DNA of 64,000 nucleotides from Rana temporaria (Eukaryota > Chordata > Amphibia > Anura > Ranidae), in the NCBI RefSeq assembly GCF_905171775.1, contig NC_053499.1:87727012-87791011 (forward strand), in the 5' to 3' direction. Below, one piece after another: positions 42,946-53,452 of the stretch (its first letter is position 1; each line of letters begins with the position of its first letter). The notes under the pieces are model-generated. The model was not told the DNA's origin. It searched no databases and worked only from the letters and a program-made list of their open reading frames with translations. Made by a program: the position numbers and the translations under genes.

Positions 42946-44367
42946 ATGGAGCTTGAGGACAGGTCTGAGGATGGAGCATTCGCTCAGATTGAACCAGTGG
43001 CAGCCTCCGGGTCCCACACTGCCCCCAAGGTAAGCCCTTGTCTGTAGTTCTACAGCAAGGGACCTTTTTTTTTGTATGGACCGTTTTTTGTTTATGGTTC
43101 CTGTTTCTGCTTTTTTCTAGGCCAAACCAGTGAAGAAGAAATGCAGGAACTGTAGGGACAGGCTCTCTGATAGTTTTAAACTATTTTGTGAGGATTGAGT
43201 TCAGAGATTGCCTCTTTAAAAGAGTTAATGTCTTCCATGAAGGAGGTTGTGGCCTCCTTCCGGTCCTTTAATTATAGAGTAGCAGGGCTGGGACATTCCT
43301 CATCTAGTTCCATAGCTCAATAGACTTCATCCTTGGCTAGACCCCTTCCTCTGTTAGTGTCCGAGATTATTAGTTCTCACAATGCTTCTGGTCTGGAAGA
43401 AGGGGAGACCCCAAGTTCTTCATCGGATGGGGATTCTGCATCAGAGGAAGATACGGCTAACTCTTAAGTATCTTTTTCTACTGACAAACTTTTAAAGTCA
43501 ATATATACCTCGTAACAGATTGAGATGCCACAGCTGGTCCAATCTGTACAAGATAAAATTATAGGGGTCTACAGGGGTGGAAATCAAGAGCTTTTTCCGG
43601 TGCACCAGGCACTTAAGGATATGATTCTTGCAGAGTGGAAGGAACCTGAGAGGAGGTTATTCCAGTTTAAAGGTCACAAAAGGAGATTTTCTTTTCAGTC
43701 TGAATTCGAAGAGACTTTCTTTAAATGTCCTAGACTGAATGCCCCTCTGTCACGGGTGTCCAAAAGGTCAGACCTGTCCTTTGAAGACTCAGGGGTCCTG
43801 AAAGATCATAAGGACAGGAAGGCCGATTCCTTGCTGCGTAAGGCCTGGGATGCTTCAGCTTTCTCCTTAGGTCCAGCTGTAGCATCCACCTGTGTGGCTA
43901 GGAATTTGGACATACGAGTTCAGTGTCTGGACGATCTTCTATTCTTTCATCCGACACCCCCAAAGAGGAGATTAGGGAGTCTCTCACTCATTGCCAAGTC
44001 GGTTGCCTTCTTGGCTGATGCAGATTCCGTAAAGGCTGCAGCCAGATCCTCTGCTCTCATTAATTCAGGCAGACGAGCTATCTGGCTCAAATCTTGGGAG
44101 GGTGATCTTGACTCCAAAAACAAACTCTGTGGCATCCACTTTGAAGGCAAGCTCTTATTCGGTTCCTCCTTGGTGGAGGTCCTAGCTCATTCCTTTGAGA
44201 AGAGTAAGCGGTTCTCTTCTTCCCCAAAAATAAGCCACAGAATAAGAAACCTTTTCGCGGTTTCCAGAACAAGGTTAATTTTAAAACCAACAGGCGGAAA
44301 AAGTGGTCTTTTCACAAAAATAAGCAAAAAGGGGGCACTCTTTGCTCCTTCCCAAAATCCACAGTGA
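42946..44367 (+). pseudogene. gag: DIRS-3 gag, two exons, broken
   Basis: Exon 1 (42946-43029, 28 codons) ends CCCAAG|GTAAGC. The intron 43030-43120 ends TTTTTTCTAG. Exon 2 begins AKPVKKKCRNCRDRLSDS with the first half of a zinc-ribbon-like motif, and a TGA (43196-43198) falls where the last cysteine is expected. After a frame break near 43200, the main body is open from 43525 to 44367: VSKRSDLSFEDSGVLKDHKD, RKAWDASAFSLGPAVASTCV, AAARSSALINSGRRAIWLKS and KLCGIHFEGKLLFG. These match DIRS-2 Gag block by block. Confidence 0.75.
43030..43120 (+). other. Predicted phase-0 intron in DIRS-3 gag
   Basis: 91 bp, AAG|GTAAGCCC at the donor and TTTTTTCTAG|GCC at the acceptor. It occupies the same site, just upstream of the zinc-ribbon exon, as the DIRS-2 intron. 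Confidence 0.65.
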
Positions 44368-44449
44368 CGCCAGAGGAATGGGCAGAGATTTCCGAAAATT
44401 CCTTTATTCTTCAAACATTAGAAAGGGGTTACAGGTTGGAATTCAGTAA

Positions 44450-45640
44450 TTTTAGCGCCCCCCCCCCCAGAGATTTTTCTTCCGTATGGTCATAAATTTA
44501 AGCGTCCTGAACAAATTTATTCTCTACAGACATTTCCGTATGGAAAATATTTATTCTGTGAGAAATCTGTTGTGGCCAGAGGTTTTCATGGTAACCCTGG
44601 ATCTTCAGAACACTTATCTTCATGTACCTATCTGCCAGAGCCACGAAGGTTCCTCAGATTTGCAATTCTCATGAAAAATGGGCAAAGTCATTGGCAGTTC
44701 AACGCCCTTCCTTTTGGTCTCTCTACAGCACCCAGAATTTTTACAAAGATCATGGCCGAAGTCATGGCCTTTTTCTGTATCGATTGTCCCATATCTAGAC
44801 AATTTTTTGATCTTTGCTCGAGACAGAGTCCCTTTTTCGGGATCTGCAGTTGGTTTTGCAGACTTTTCAGAAGTTGCGGTGGAAAGTCAACCAGCAGAAA
44901 TCCTGTCTGGTTCCCTCCCAAAGCATACTTTTCCTGGGTTATCTAATAGACTGTTGCCCAAAAGATTTTTCTTCCAGAGGAAAAAATTTCAAAACTTCTT
45001 CTCTCCGTACAGGACTTCAAGTTGCTCCCGCAGTCCTTCCTTCAGCGTTTCATGCAGTTATGGGGTTAATGACTGCAGCCATCTCAGGGGTGCCGTGGGC
45101 CCAGTTACACTCCAGACCTCTTCAGACGTTCCTCTTACGCCATTGGGATCGCAGGAAGAATTCTCTAGATCAGCTGGTGCAGCTGCCAAGAGTGAATTTT
45201 CTCAATCTCTCCTGGTGGGAGCAGGGGGAACACCTGCAGGGAGAAAAAAACTGGGCACAACATGCTCCAGTGAAAGTTACCACAGACGCCAATCTGTGGG
45301 GCTGGGGTGCACACTCTCAGAGCTGGCAGGCCCAGGGAGCCTGGTTGCCAGAGGAGGCAGGCCCGTTTCTCAAATTTCAGGGAACTACTAGCTGTGGGGA
45401 AAGCTCTTCTTGCTCTGCAAGAGAGGGTCTGTTCAAGAGACCTATTCATTTTCTCAGACAATGCCGCAACGGTAGCGTACCGCGTTCGGAGTTGATTCAA
45501 ACACTAAAACAACAGATTCTGTCCTGGGCAGAGTTCAATGTCACTTCAATCAGGGCAGTCCACATCAAGCGGTCAGAGAATGCACTGGTGGATTGTCTGA
45601 GCAGTGAGCATCAGTTCCAGCTGTTGGGAGCTACATCAAG
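44450..45640 (+). pseudogene. pol: DIRS-3 pol: reverse transcriptase and RNase H
   Basis: INLSVLNKFILYRHFRMENI, VTLDLQNTYLHVPI, WQFNALPFGLSTAPRIFTKI and VPYLDNFLIFA give the RT order. The second active-site aspartate is asparagine (AAT at 44801-44803). RT continues in another frame (KLRWKVNQQKSCLVPSQSIL, FLGYLID), then RNase H: TTDANLWGWGAHSQ near 45278 and a broken SDNAATVAYRV near 45460. IRAVHIKRSENALVDCLSS closes the domain near 45600. Both the active-site change and frame breaks disable it. Confidence 0.8.
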
Positions 45641-45659
45641 GCACGTTCCGGGTAATTGT

Positions 45660-45965
45660 GCTAAGATGGGGTCTTCCCACAGTGGATCTTTTTGCCTCCA
45701 GTCTCAACAGAAAACTGCCAGCGTTCTTTTCTCTGGAGGGAGAGATGGAGTCCTTGGGGACGGATGCTCTCCTTCCTGTGGGATTTCACTCTGGCCTACG
45801 CTTTCCCTCCGTTTCCCCTCTTGCCTCTGGTAATTCGGAAGATTATTCAAGAGTGGGCAGAAGTTGTTCTGATTGCCCACTGGTGGCAATTTGGAGAAGT
45901 TGGTTTTCCTCTCTGAAGACCCTCTCTGTGGATATTCCCTGGCCCCTTCCAGGTCAGAAGGATCT
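45660..45965 (+). pseudogene. DIRS-3 DAM-like methylase domain
   Basis: GLPTVDLFASSLNRKLPAFF and GTDALLPVGFHSGLRF occupy the place expected between RNase H and recombinase. A frame break splits off AFPPFPLLPLVIRKI, which holds the F-P-P-F box analogous to the N/D-P-P-Y/F motif of adenine methylases, then VVLIAHWWQFGEVGFPL. Activity is unproven in this class. Confidence 0.65.
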
Positions 45966-46233
45966 ACTCCATCAGGGATCAGTGTTGCATCCAAACCCTT
46001 AGACCTTCCATTTGACGGCCTGGAGGCTGAACGGCGCATCTTACAGTTGAGGTGGTATTCAGAGAAGGTTATTCAAACTATCCTGAGCAACTTTAAGTTG
46101 GTCACAAGAAGAATCTATGAGAACGTTTGAAAACTTTTATTTCCTGGCAAAGGAAATCCGGTTTAGATTTTTTCCACTCCCTGTATATTGGACTTTTTCC
46201 ACAGTGGAGTAGAGAAAGGACTCTGTCAGCACC

Positions 46234-46821
46234 AAGGTTATGGCTAGGTCTTGAAGTGGGAATAAGGGGAATGGGATTCAGACTCCTTTTGTACTGTTTT
46301 TGTATTATTGATCTTTTGCCTTATTGGAACAGATTGGTTCAGTATATGGCACAAATTCCATTTTATTGTTTAACATCCTTGTTGGAGGAAGTGAGATTGC
46401 ATTTAAAAACCTTAGTATGTAATTATGTTCCTTATGAGGTGTAAGACTTATAACATCCAGCTTTGGTCAATTACAGCATTTCTGCATTCTTTATTGGTAC
46501 AATCCAAGATGGCAACACTTTTTGAAACACTGTCAATGTGAAACCATTTTTCACCTTTTATTCTTCCATTTTTTATTTCTATTCTTTATTTTATTTTTAG
46601 ATGCACCTGCGGACTGCGTCTATGGTTTTTCTGCACATGATTCTGTGCTGTTTGCATAATTTAATTTAAATAGAAAATGGAAGATGGAAGACAATGGGGT
46701 CTTAGAGTTCTGCCCTTGACGCATACCATAATGTCATCTCTTGTTTGTCCATTATATTCCATCCTACATTAGTATGTGTGTCTCTGAGCATTCCATCCCA
46801 TTGGTACAGTGTATAGTATCC

Positions 46822-46914
<93 letters not shown>

Positions 46915-47670
46915 CTATTTTTATACAATACTATGTTTTTACATATTTGTGATTTACATATAATATTTTTCTTGTTTTTTTAATGAACTCTATACTTGAT
47001 ATCATTCACCAATGATCATTTAGACCATGATATGAGCCTATTACATCCACTTTAAGCAATATATGTTCATTTCAAATCATTTTATATCACAGTACACAAA
47101 TATTGTGTGTGAATTTTGTGACATTTTATATGTCCGTGTGTGTTTATACACATACCGATGCACAATTTTTTCCTTTTTTCACATTCAATCATCTACTTAT
47201 TTATCATTGTTGTATTGTTTAATACTTTATTAATTCATGGTATACACATCACTTTTTTCACCATATTGGTTATGATATATATTTTGTTTCACACATGGAC
47301 ACAGATGATTTTTTTTTTTTTGTCATCTTTTATCACTGGTATGAGATTTTTTATTTAATCCCATACACGATAGCAGTCCATGTGTGACACATCAAGGTTC
47401 ATCAAAGTGTTCCATTGACTAACGATCACATGTGGGTTAATTGGTGAAACACCCCATTCACCTTTTCTTCCCTCCTTTTTAAACACAGTTTTTGTCATTG
47501 TTCACTAGCTATGAGTAAGCATCACATGATGTGAAACATGTCAGCCACCTTTTTCTTGCTGTTCACCACGTTTTGACTGTATTGCTTTGGTTGTTTTTGG
47601 ATTTTATTTGTACAAATAAAGACATAATTTTAAGGAGTGCGGCAGTCCAGGACCTTCTTCTATCCAATGT
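46234..47670 (+). mobile_element. Penelope-like (tentative) retroelement in the recombinase gene
   Basis: ACTCTGTCAGCACC is duplicated at 46220-46233 and 47671-47684. Removing 46234-47670 plus one duplicate restores the recombinase frame. The 3' end has AATAAAGACAT then GGAGTGCGGCAGTCCAGG, shared with 7036-7400. At 47508-47546, CT(.)ATGAG, a CATC/GATG stem, GAAAC and GTC follow a degraded hammerhead ribozyme order, as known in Penelope-like elements. No RT is present, and a (TA)n tract lies inside. Confidence 0.55.
46826..46909. repeat. (TA)n microsatellite
   Basis: About 42 TA units inside the retroelement insertion. Confidence 0.95.
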
Positions 47671-47850
47671 ACTCTGTCAGCACCCTTCGGGTTCAGGTTA
47701 CAGCCCTGTCTTTGTTTTCAGATAATAGACTAGCTGAAGATCCCTTAGTCAGGAGGTTCCTTATAGCCAGATCTAGACAGGCGTCCAAGGTCATCAAACA
47801 TATTTCTCCCTGGGATTTGTCGTTAGTGTTAAATGCTTTAACAAGGGCTC

Positions 47851-48130
47851 CTTTTTTTTTGTTTACAAACTTTTTTTATTTGGTACAAAATGGTGGTACA
47901 AAAAGCAAAATGGCATACAAAAAAAGAGTACACATAAGAAAATGTCCAGGAGTAAAAAAAAAGACAATAGTAAACTATACAAATCTTATGTAACATTAAT
48001 AAAACATAGTTCTAAAGAGTAGAGAATTAAGATGAGGGTCAAAAAGTAGATATAAAACCATAAGTGTTATTAGGATAAACAGATCAGCAAAAGGAATTAT
48101 GCGATTTAGCCTTTGCATGAGTCTTCCCTG
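47851..48130 (-). mobile_element. LINE 3' tail in the recombinase gene
   Basis: The block starts with a T-run and TTTTATTTGGTACAAAATGG and has no counterpart in DIRS-2. It looks like the 3' UTR of a minus-strand L1. The target duplication is unclear, so the edges are approximate. Confidence 0.55.
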
Positions 48131-48764
48131 AAATTCATTTCCTTATAGAGTAATTTCCTTTTGGCTATTAGGTCAGGAAGAAGGATTTCTGATCTGCTAT
48201 CTCTTTCCTGTAAAGACCCCTTCCTGAGGATTCTAGAGGACAGGGTAGTGATTAAGCCTGATCCTTTCTATTTTCCCAACGTATCTTCAAACTTTCATAG
48301 GTCCCAGGAGGTAATCCTGCCTAGTTTCTGTACCTCTCCCAAGAATGCGGAGGAGGAAAGGTTTAGTCTTTTGAACATAAAGAGATGTCTTCTGCTTTAC
48401 CTAGAGAAATCCAGTGGTTTTAGAAGTTCCTCCCAGCTGTTGGTGTTATTCAGTGGCCCCAAGAAGGGGTCCAAAGCATCTTAAAGCTCTATTGCTAGGT
48501 GGATTAGGGAAGCTATTTGTGAAGCATACAAAGCGTCAGGTTGCATCCCTCCTTCTAGAATTAGTGCTCATTTAACAAGCTCCATGGCCACATCATGGGC
48601 AGAAAGAGTGGGGGCATAATGGGAAGAAATTTCTAAAGCTGTTGCCTGGTCGTCATCCTCATGCATTTGTAAAACATTATAGAGTTCAGATGCTTTCCAG
48701 CCAGGACCTCTCCTTTGGTAGGAAAGTGCTTTAGGCTGTTGTCCCTCCCTAAGGTATAGAATCT

Positions 48765-49110
48765 TGCTTATCCTCTCAAGTAGCTGTCCTGGAAGGTAAG
48801 GGGGGAAAACCCCCTTTAGACTTACCGGTAACAGTATTTCCAGGACAGCGTCTATATTCCCACCCTATTCTGCTTTTCACTGGTAAACCTTGTTTACCTG
48901 GTGGTGGTGTTTTTATATGTTTATTTTTTTTTCCTCTGCCGAGTGCACTTTTGGTTGAGGTTTACTTGATCTTCTAAACAACTGAGGGTCAGAGGAAAGG
49001 GAGGTGCCTTTTTAAATTGTATATGATTTGTGTTTCCTGTAGAGTGCAAAGCCAATCATCTCTCGTAGCTGTCCTGGAAGGTTCCTGGAAATACTGTTAC
49101 CGGTAAGACT
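48765..49110. repeat. DIRS-3 internal complementary region and right terminal repeat
   Basis: CTCTCAAGTAGCTGTCCTGG at 48773 complements the left end. TTAGACTTACCGGTAACAGT at 48818 complements the right end (ACTGTTACCGGTAAG, 49092-49106). The right terminal repeat 48976-49085 pairs with 42379-42487. Confidence 0.85.
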
Positions 49111-49403
49111 AACAGGGTTTTTTTTGGTTATCACAATCTTTTATCATCCTACGAGAAAGTGAGCTGACATCTAGATAAAGGAAGGCCTGTGGATTAGGTG
49201 TATCTGCATTTTTCCCCCACAAACGTTTACTTTATAAACCTGAGGGCTGTAGGCATGGACTATAGGGCATGCACCTGGATAGAGAACTGGCTACAGGGGC
49301 AAGTCAAAAGGGCAAGTACTCAGAATGGTCCGGTGTGGCAAGTGGGGTCCCCCTAGTATCAGTCCTGGGACCAATTCTGTTTAATTTATTCATAAATGAT
49401 CTG

Positions 49404-49640
49404 GAGCAGTGGTTTTCAAACTGCAACCCGGCGGCTCTTTTGCTTTGCTTTTATCTGGCCCCTGGAGCACTATTTCATTCACTGACATGCGCTGAAGGGG
49501 CACAGTTTCTCCACATGACACAACATTGGGGCCCAATGACACCAATGGTGGGGCACAATTTCTCCCACTGAAACAAAAGATGAGGCATTGTTTACTTTCA
49601 ATGATGCGTTTTCTACTCCTGATGGCCACAGTACAGCCCC
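49404..49640. mobile_element. hAT-like MITE in the CR1 remnant
   Basis: CAGTGGTTTTCAAACTGCAA at 49408 is a typical hAT MITE end. The segment has no CR1 similarity, and CR1 coding resumes after it. The right inverted end is not preserved. Confidence 0.45.
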
Positions 49641-50405
49641 CTTAAAGTTTAAGGCTGAAAATGTAAAGTAATGCACTTGGGTGCTAAAAATACAAATTTA
49701 GGTTACTCGCTAGTGGGGGAATCCAGGATGGAAAAAGATCTGGTGGTCCTAGTAGATGTCAGGCTCAGCAATGGCATTTAATGCCAAGCTGCTGCAAGCA
49801 AAGCAAACAGAATATTGGTGTGCATCAAAAAGGAGATTTACTCCAGAGATAAAACAATAATTCTCCCACTCTACTAGACTCTGGTCTGGCCGCTGTCCAG
49901 TTCTGGGCACCAGTCCTCAAGAAGGAGATGCTGGAAATGGAATCTATTCAAAGAACAACAACAAAGCTAATAAAGGGACTGAAGGACCTCTGTTATGGGG
50001 AAAGGCTACAAGCATTAAACGTATTATCTCTGGAGAAGAGACGCTTGAGAGGAGATATGGCGATATTAAAATACCTTACTGGTGACCCTAGCATAGGGTA
50101 AATAAACGTTTCAGTGGAAGGGATTTTAAAAAAACACATGGTCATATATTGAAATTGGAAAATAAGCGGTTTAACCGTTCACTCCATAGAGTCTTCTTTT
50201 ACTGTCAGAGCCGTAAGGATGTGGATATCTCTTCCACATGCAGTGGTATCAGCGGAGAGCTACGATAGTTTAAAAATAAATAAATATTTGATGGGCATCT
50301 TAATGATCACAGCATACAGGGATATGCATTTTTTTTTTACTTTCTTTATTTGTTTTCTGCAGATAGAATTATGAAAGAGGCACAAACGGTTACATCTCGT
50401 GCATA

Positions 50406-51721
50406 CAGTGGGGATCGAAAGTTTGGGCACCCAAGGTAAACATTTGTATTAATGTGCATAACGAAGCCAAGGATAGATGGAAACATCTCCTAAAGGCATC
50501 AAATTACAGATTAGACATTCTTATAATATGTCAAAAAAAGTTAATTTTATTTCCATCATTTGCACTTTTAAAATTACAGAAAACAAAAAAATAGCGTCTG
50601 CAAAAGTTTGGGCACCCTGCAGAATTTATAGCATGCACTGCCCCCTTTGCAAAGCTGAGACCTGCCAGTGTCATGGATTGTTCTCAATCATCGTCTGGGA
50701 AGACCAGGTGATGTCAATCTCAAAGGTTTTTAATGCCCAGACTCATCTGACCTTGCCCCAAACAATCAGCACCATGGGTTCTTCTAAGCAGTTGTCTAGA
50801 AAACTGAAACTGAAAATAGTTGAAGCTCACAAAGCTGGAGAAAGGCTATAAGAAGAGAGCAAAGCGTTTTCAGATGTCAATATCTTATGTTCGGAATGTA
50901 ATTAAGAAATGGCAGTCATCAGGAACAGTGGAAGTTAAAGCAAGATCTGGAAGACCAAGTAAAATATCAGACAGAACAGCTCGCAGGATTGTGAGAAAAG
51001 CAATTCAAAACCCACGTTTGACTGCACGATCCCTCCAGAAAGATCTGGCAGACACTGGAGATCAATCATGCTTTGGGGTTGTATTGCAGCCAGTGGCACA
51101 GGGAACATTTCACGAGTAGAAGGAAAAATGGATTCAATAAAATTTCAGCAAATTTTGGATGGTAACTTGATGCCATCTGTGAAAAAGCTGAAGTTAAAGA
51201 GAGGATGGCTTCTACAAATGGATAATGATCCTAAACACACCTCAAAATCCACGGGGGATTACATCAAGAGGCGTAAACTGAAGGTTTTGCCATGGCCTTC
51301 ACAATCTCCTGACCTCAACATAATTGAAAATCTATGGATAGACCTTAAAAGAGCAGTGCGTGACGGACAGCACAGAAATCTCAAAGAACTGGAAGACTTT
51401 TGTAAGGAAGAATGGGCAAAGATACCTCTAACAAGAATTAAAAGACTCTTGGCTGGCTACAAAAAGCGTTTACAAGCTGTGATACTTGCCAAAGGGGGCA
51501 GTACAAGATATTAACTCTGCAGGATGCTCAAACTTTTTTTTTTGTTTTCTGTAATTTTGAAAGTGTAAATGATGGAAAATAAAATCTAACTTTTTTTGAC
51601 ATATAAGAATGTCTAATCTGTAATTTGATGCCTTTTGGAGATTTTTCCATCTTTCCTTGGCTTCGTTATGCACATTAATACAAATTTTTACCTGGGGTGC
51701 CCAAACTTTCGATCCCCACTG
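50406..51721 (+). mobile_element. Tc1/mariner element C with about 200-bp inverted repeats
   Basis: The ends CAGTGGGGATCGAAAGTTTG and CAAACTTTCGATCCCCACTG are exact inverted copies, with TA at 50404-50405 and 51722-51723. Similarity extends about 200 bases inwards on both sides (AATACAAAT.TTTACCT and ATGTCTAATCTGTAATTTGA type blocks). The long arms with a second outer-like motif (AAAGTTTGGGCACCCTGCAG, 50604) fit the IR/DR class of Tc1 elements. A deleted transposase lies inside. Confidence 0.95.
50774..51514 (+). pseudogene. Tc1-type transposase lacking the first catalytic D
   Basis: MGSSKQLSRKLKLKIVEAHK and MSISYVRNVIKKWQSSG form the N-terminal paired-like helix-turn-helix, with one frame break near 50845. 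ARSGRPSKISDRTARRIVRK and LTARSLQKDLADTG are the second DNA-binding part. At about 51060 the sequence jumps to SIMLWGCIAASGTGNISRVE, so the WSDES block is deleted. LLQMDNDPKHTSKS (second D) and WPSQSPDLNIIENLW (E) are intact, and the frame is open to the stop at 51514. It could bind ends but not cut them. Confidence 0.9.
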
Positions 51722-52110
51722 TAGAGTAGTGCAGATTCAATAGTATCTTAACAGACTTGTATGTTATCCTGAGAATAATTACCCCGGTTCCCCAACGGAG
51801 GAAATCCATAACAACCAGTAAGACCGGGTAATCACTGTGGACCACTCTGGGCCCCACACATTTTGACATTGTATATTAAACAGAAGTAGCTAACAGTTAA
51901 AGTTACACTCATACTGACCACACTCATACGTATTCACCCAAGCATTCCCGCCCTGACCCCCCCCCCCCCCCCCGGTCCAACAATATGTAATTTACTATTG
52001 ACTATTTGACATAAACATACAATATACACACACCACAGGTTGAACTGGGTGGACTGGTGTCTTTATTCAACCTTACCAACTATGCAACAACAGACCCCTA
52101 CTAAATAACT

Positions 52111-52284
52111 TTGGATAGAGAAGGTTAACTCTACCCTGATCCCTGAAAAGCCAACATACCAATATCAAAATGCTCTCAAAAAATTCTCTTATCTGGCAAC
52201 ATTGGCTTTTAGACTCTCCAGGACCTGATCATCCTCTGCTAGTTCTCCATAGGCTCCTGCATGTTTAGCAGCTGCAATATTTTT
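52111..52284. other. Unassigned
   Basis: Short segment between CR1 and the next DIRS fragment, with no recognised feature. Confidence 0.4.
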
Positions 52285-52555
52285 TCTCTTTCGTTCATGG
52301 ATGGACACAGCTCCAAATAATCTTGACAGTAGGGTTATGTTCCGTCTATCAGGATAGGATTAGGCTGGCATGTTACATGGTTAAAAAACATGTAATACAG
52401 CAAAGCCGAACAGCACCGCCCAGGGGCGGGCCCTCTGGTCATAACCCCTCACTCTGCAGTCAGCAGCTCAGTTTTTTTTTCTGCCTAGCATAGAAGGACC
52501 TGGCTTCCTTGGGGCCCATTGGTCCTGGGAGAACTTTTTTTTTTTTCTTTTCTTT
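52285..52555 (+). mobile_element. DIRS family A left-end fragment
   Basis: TTTTCTCTTTCGTTCATGG ATGGACACAGC matches the outer repeat motif of family A near 62020 (TTTTCTCTGTCGTCCATGGG). It is followed by the GGGGCGGGCCCTCTGGTCAT and CTGCCTAGCATAG leader blocks also seen at 30-100 and 55980-56050. It stops at about 52555 and retains no gene. Confidence 0.7.
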
Positions 52556-52790
52556 ATTGTACATCATGGGACGCAGAGTCTAGTAATTACTAAATGGGTT
52601 ATATTCCACCTTCAGGTGATGGACACTGGTGTAATCAATTAGACAAGAAGTTTCCTCCCTATATAACCCCTCCCATACTGGGAGCACCTCAGTTTTTTCA
52701 CCAGTGTCTAAGGTGTTGGTCACGAGTGAAGATGTGCTCTTAGGAGCTCCACTGGAGGGATCCATGCTGGATTTAAATAGCCTCCATTAA

Positions 52791-53452
52791 AGCGGGGGTT
52801 CCGCGGGAATACGTTTTTTTTTTCAGATGCTTCTGGCGCTCTTACCTTTTAGATAATATGGTACTCGCGTGTCCTAATATTATAGCCGCCAGCATTCTGA
52901 TTCAGCCGCAAAAGATGATTTATAAAAATCTAGGATGGACGCTTCCATCTTGCTTGTGGGCACTTTGAAGCCCACAAGCAAATCCTTCCGGGATGCGGTG
53001 AATGCTGATGTCCCAGCATTCAACGCTCTATCCCGCGCATGTGCAGTGTTGACGGTGAGCGGTGCCGTCAACACTACATAATTGCCTTTTCACCTGTTTT
53101 CCATCAGTTAAAATGGCGGAATTGTATCTGCCCTCGTCACATGACCGGCTGCAAGAGTCATGTGACGTGTAAAATCACACAAGAGTTCTTCTGCTGGGCA
53201 AAATAATCGTCTCCAGGGCAGTGTCACACTGTGTGCCCAGGAGACATTGCTAAGTAATCCCAGGAATCAATGCGGCGATCGGAGCCGAAGCGACACGCCC
53301 AGTCCCGCGGGAGCCAAACCAGGAAGTGCCTGGTTCAAAGGAGAGAACAAATGTATGGAATCAATTTTAATTTTTTTGAACAGCTAACTTTCAATACATA
53401 CACTGAGCACTTGTGTTAAACGCTAACTTTCAAATTAGGGTGAACCTCCGCT
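52791..53452. mobile_element. TTAA-flanked element, 662 bp
   Basis: The ends AGCGGGGGTTC and GAACCTCCGCT are inverted, with TTAA at 52787-52790 and 53453-53456. It is the same family as 17381-17898 but has a different interior and only partial arms. No transposase is present. Confidence 0.8.

Larger units (their letters stand above)
45966..48740 (+). pseudogene. DIRS-3 tyrosine recombinase in three pieces
   Basis: Piece 1 (45966-46233) has LRWYSEKVIQTILSNFKLVT and RRIYENV. Piece 2 (47685-47850) has STLRVQVTALSLFSDNRLAE and PLVRRFLIARSRQ to LNALTRAPF. Piece 3 (48131-48740) has LAIRSGRRISDLLSLSCKD with the first arginine, SAHLTSSMATSWAERVG with the histidine, and a degenerate SFGRKVL end. The second arginine of H-x-x-R is serine (48578-48580), and the catalytic tyrosine block is not intact. 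Retroelement insertions separate the pieces. Confidence 0.75.
42379..49110 (+). mobile_element. DIRS-type retrotransposon DIRS-3, both ends present
   Basis: The left inverted repeat 42379-42487 pairs with 48976-49085 over about 105 bases (CTTCCAGGACAGCTACTTGA against the complement ending at 49082). Between them lie a leader, gag, RT/RNase H, a DAM-like domain and a tyrosine recombinase. The internal complementary region 48765-48860 carries complements of both outer ends. Two retroelements (46234-47670 and about 47850-48130) interrupt the recombinase. Without them the element is about 5 kb. Confidence 0.9.
50333..52010 (-). mobile_element. LINE 3' UTR fragment holding Tc1 element C
   Basis: A T-run and TTTACTTTCTTTATTTGTTT at the left, and a long C-run (51957-51974) at the right, resemble the 3' UTR of the L1 at 20466-20898. 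It splits the CR1 coding end. No coding part is present. Confidence 0.45.
49265..52110 (+). mobile_element. CR1-like LINE remnant, interrupted
   Basis: DRELATGASQKGKYSEWSGV, ASGVP and SVLGPILFNLFINDLE (49275-49405) are the RT block around GVPQGSVLGPLLF. After an insertion, KVMHLGAKNTNLGYSL-like sequence and ESRMEKDLVVLVDVRLSN (49715) resume, then LVWPLSS and VVSAESYDSLK-like fragments in broken frames to 50332. The end GGTTGAACTGGGTGGACTGG TGTCTTTATTCAACC (52036-52070) is the 3' coding end. An L1 tail with a Tc1 element lies between 50333 and about 52010. Confidence 0.65.
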
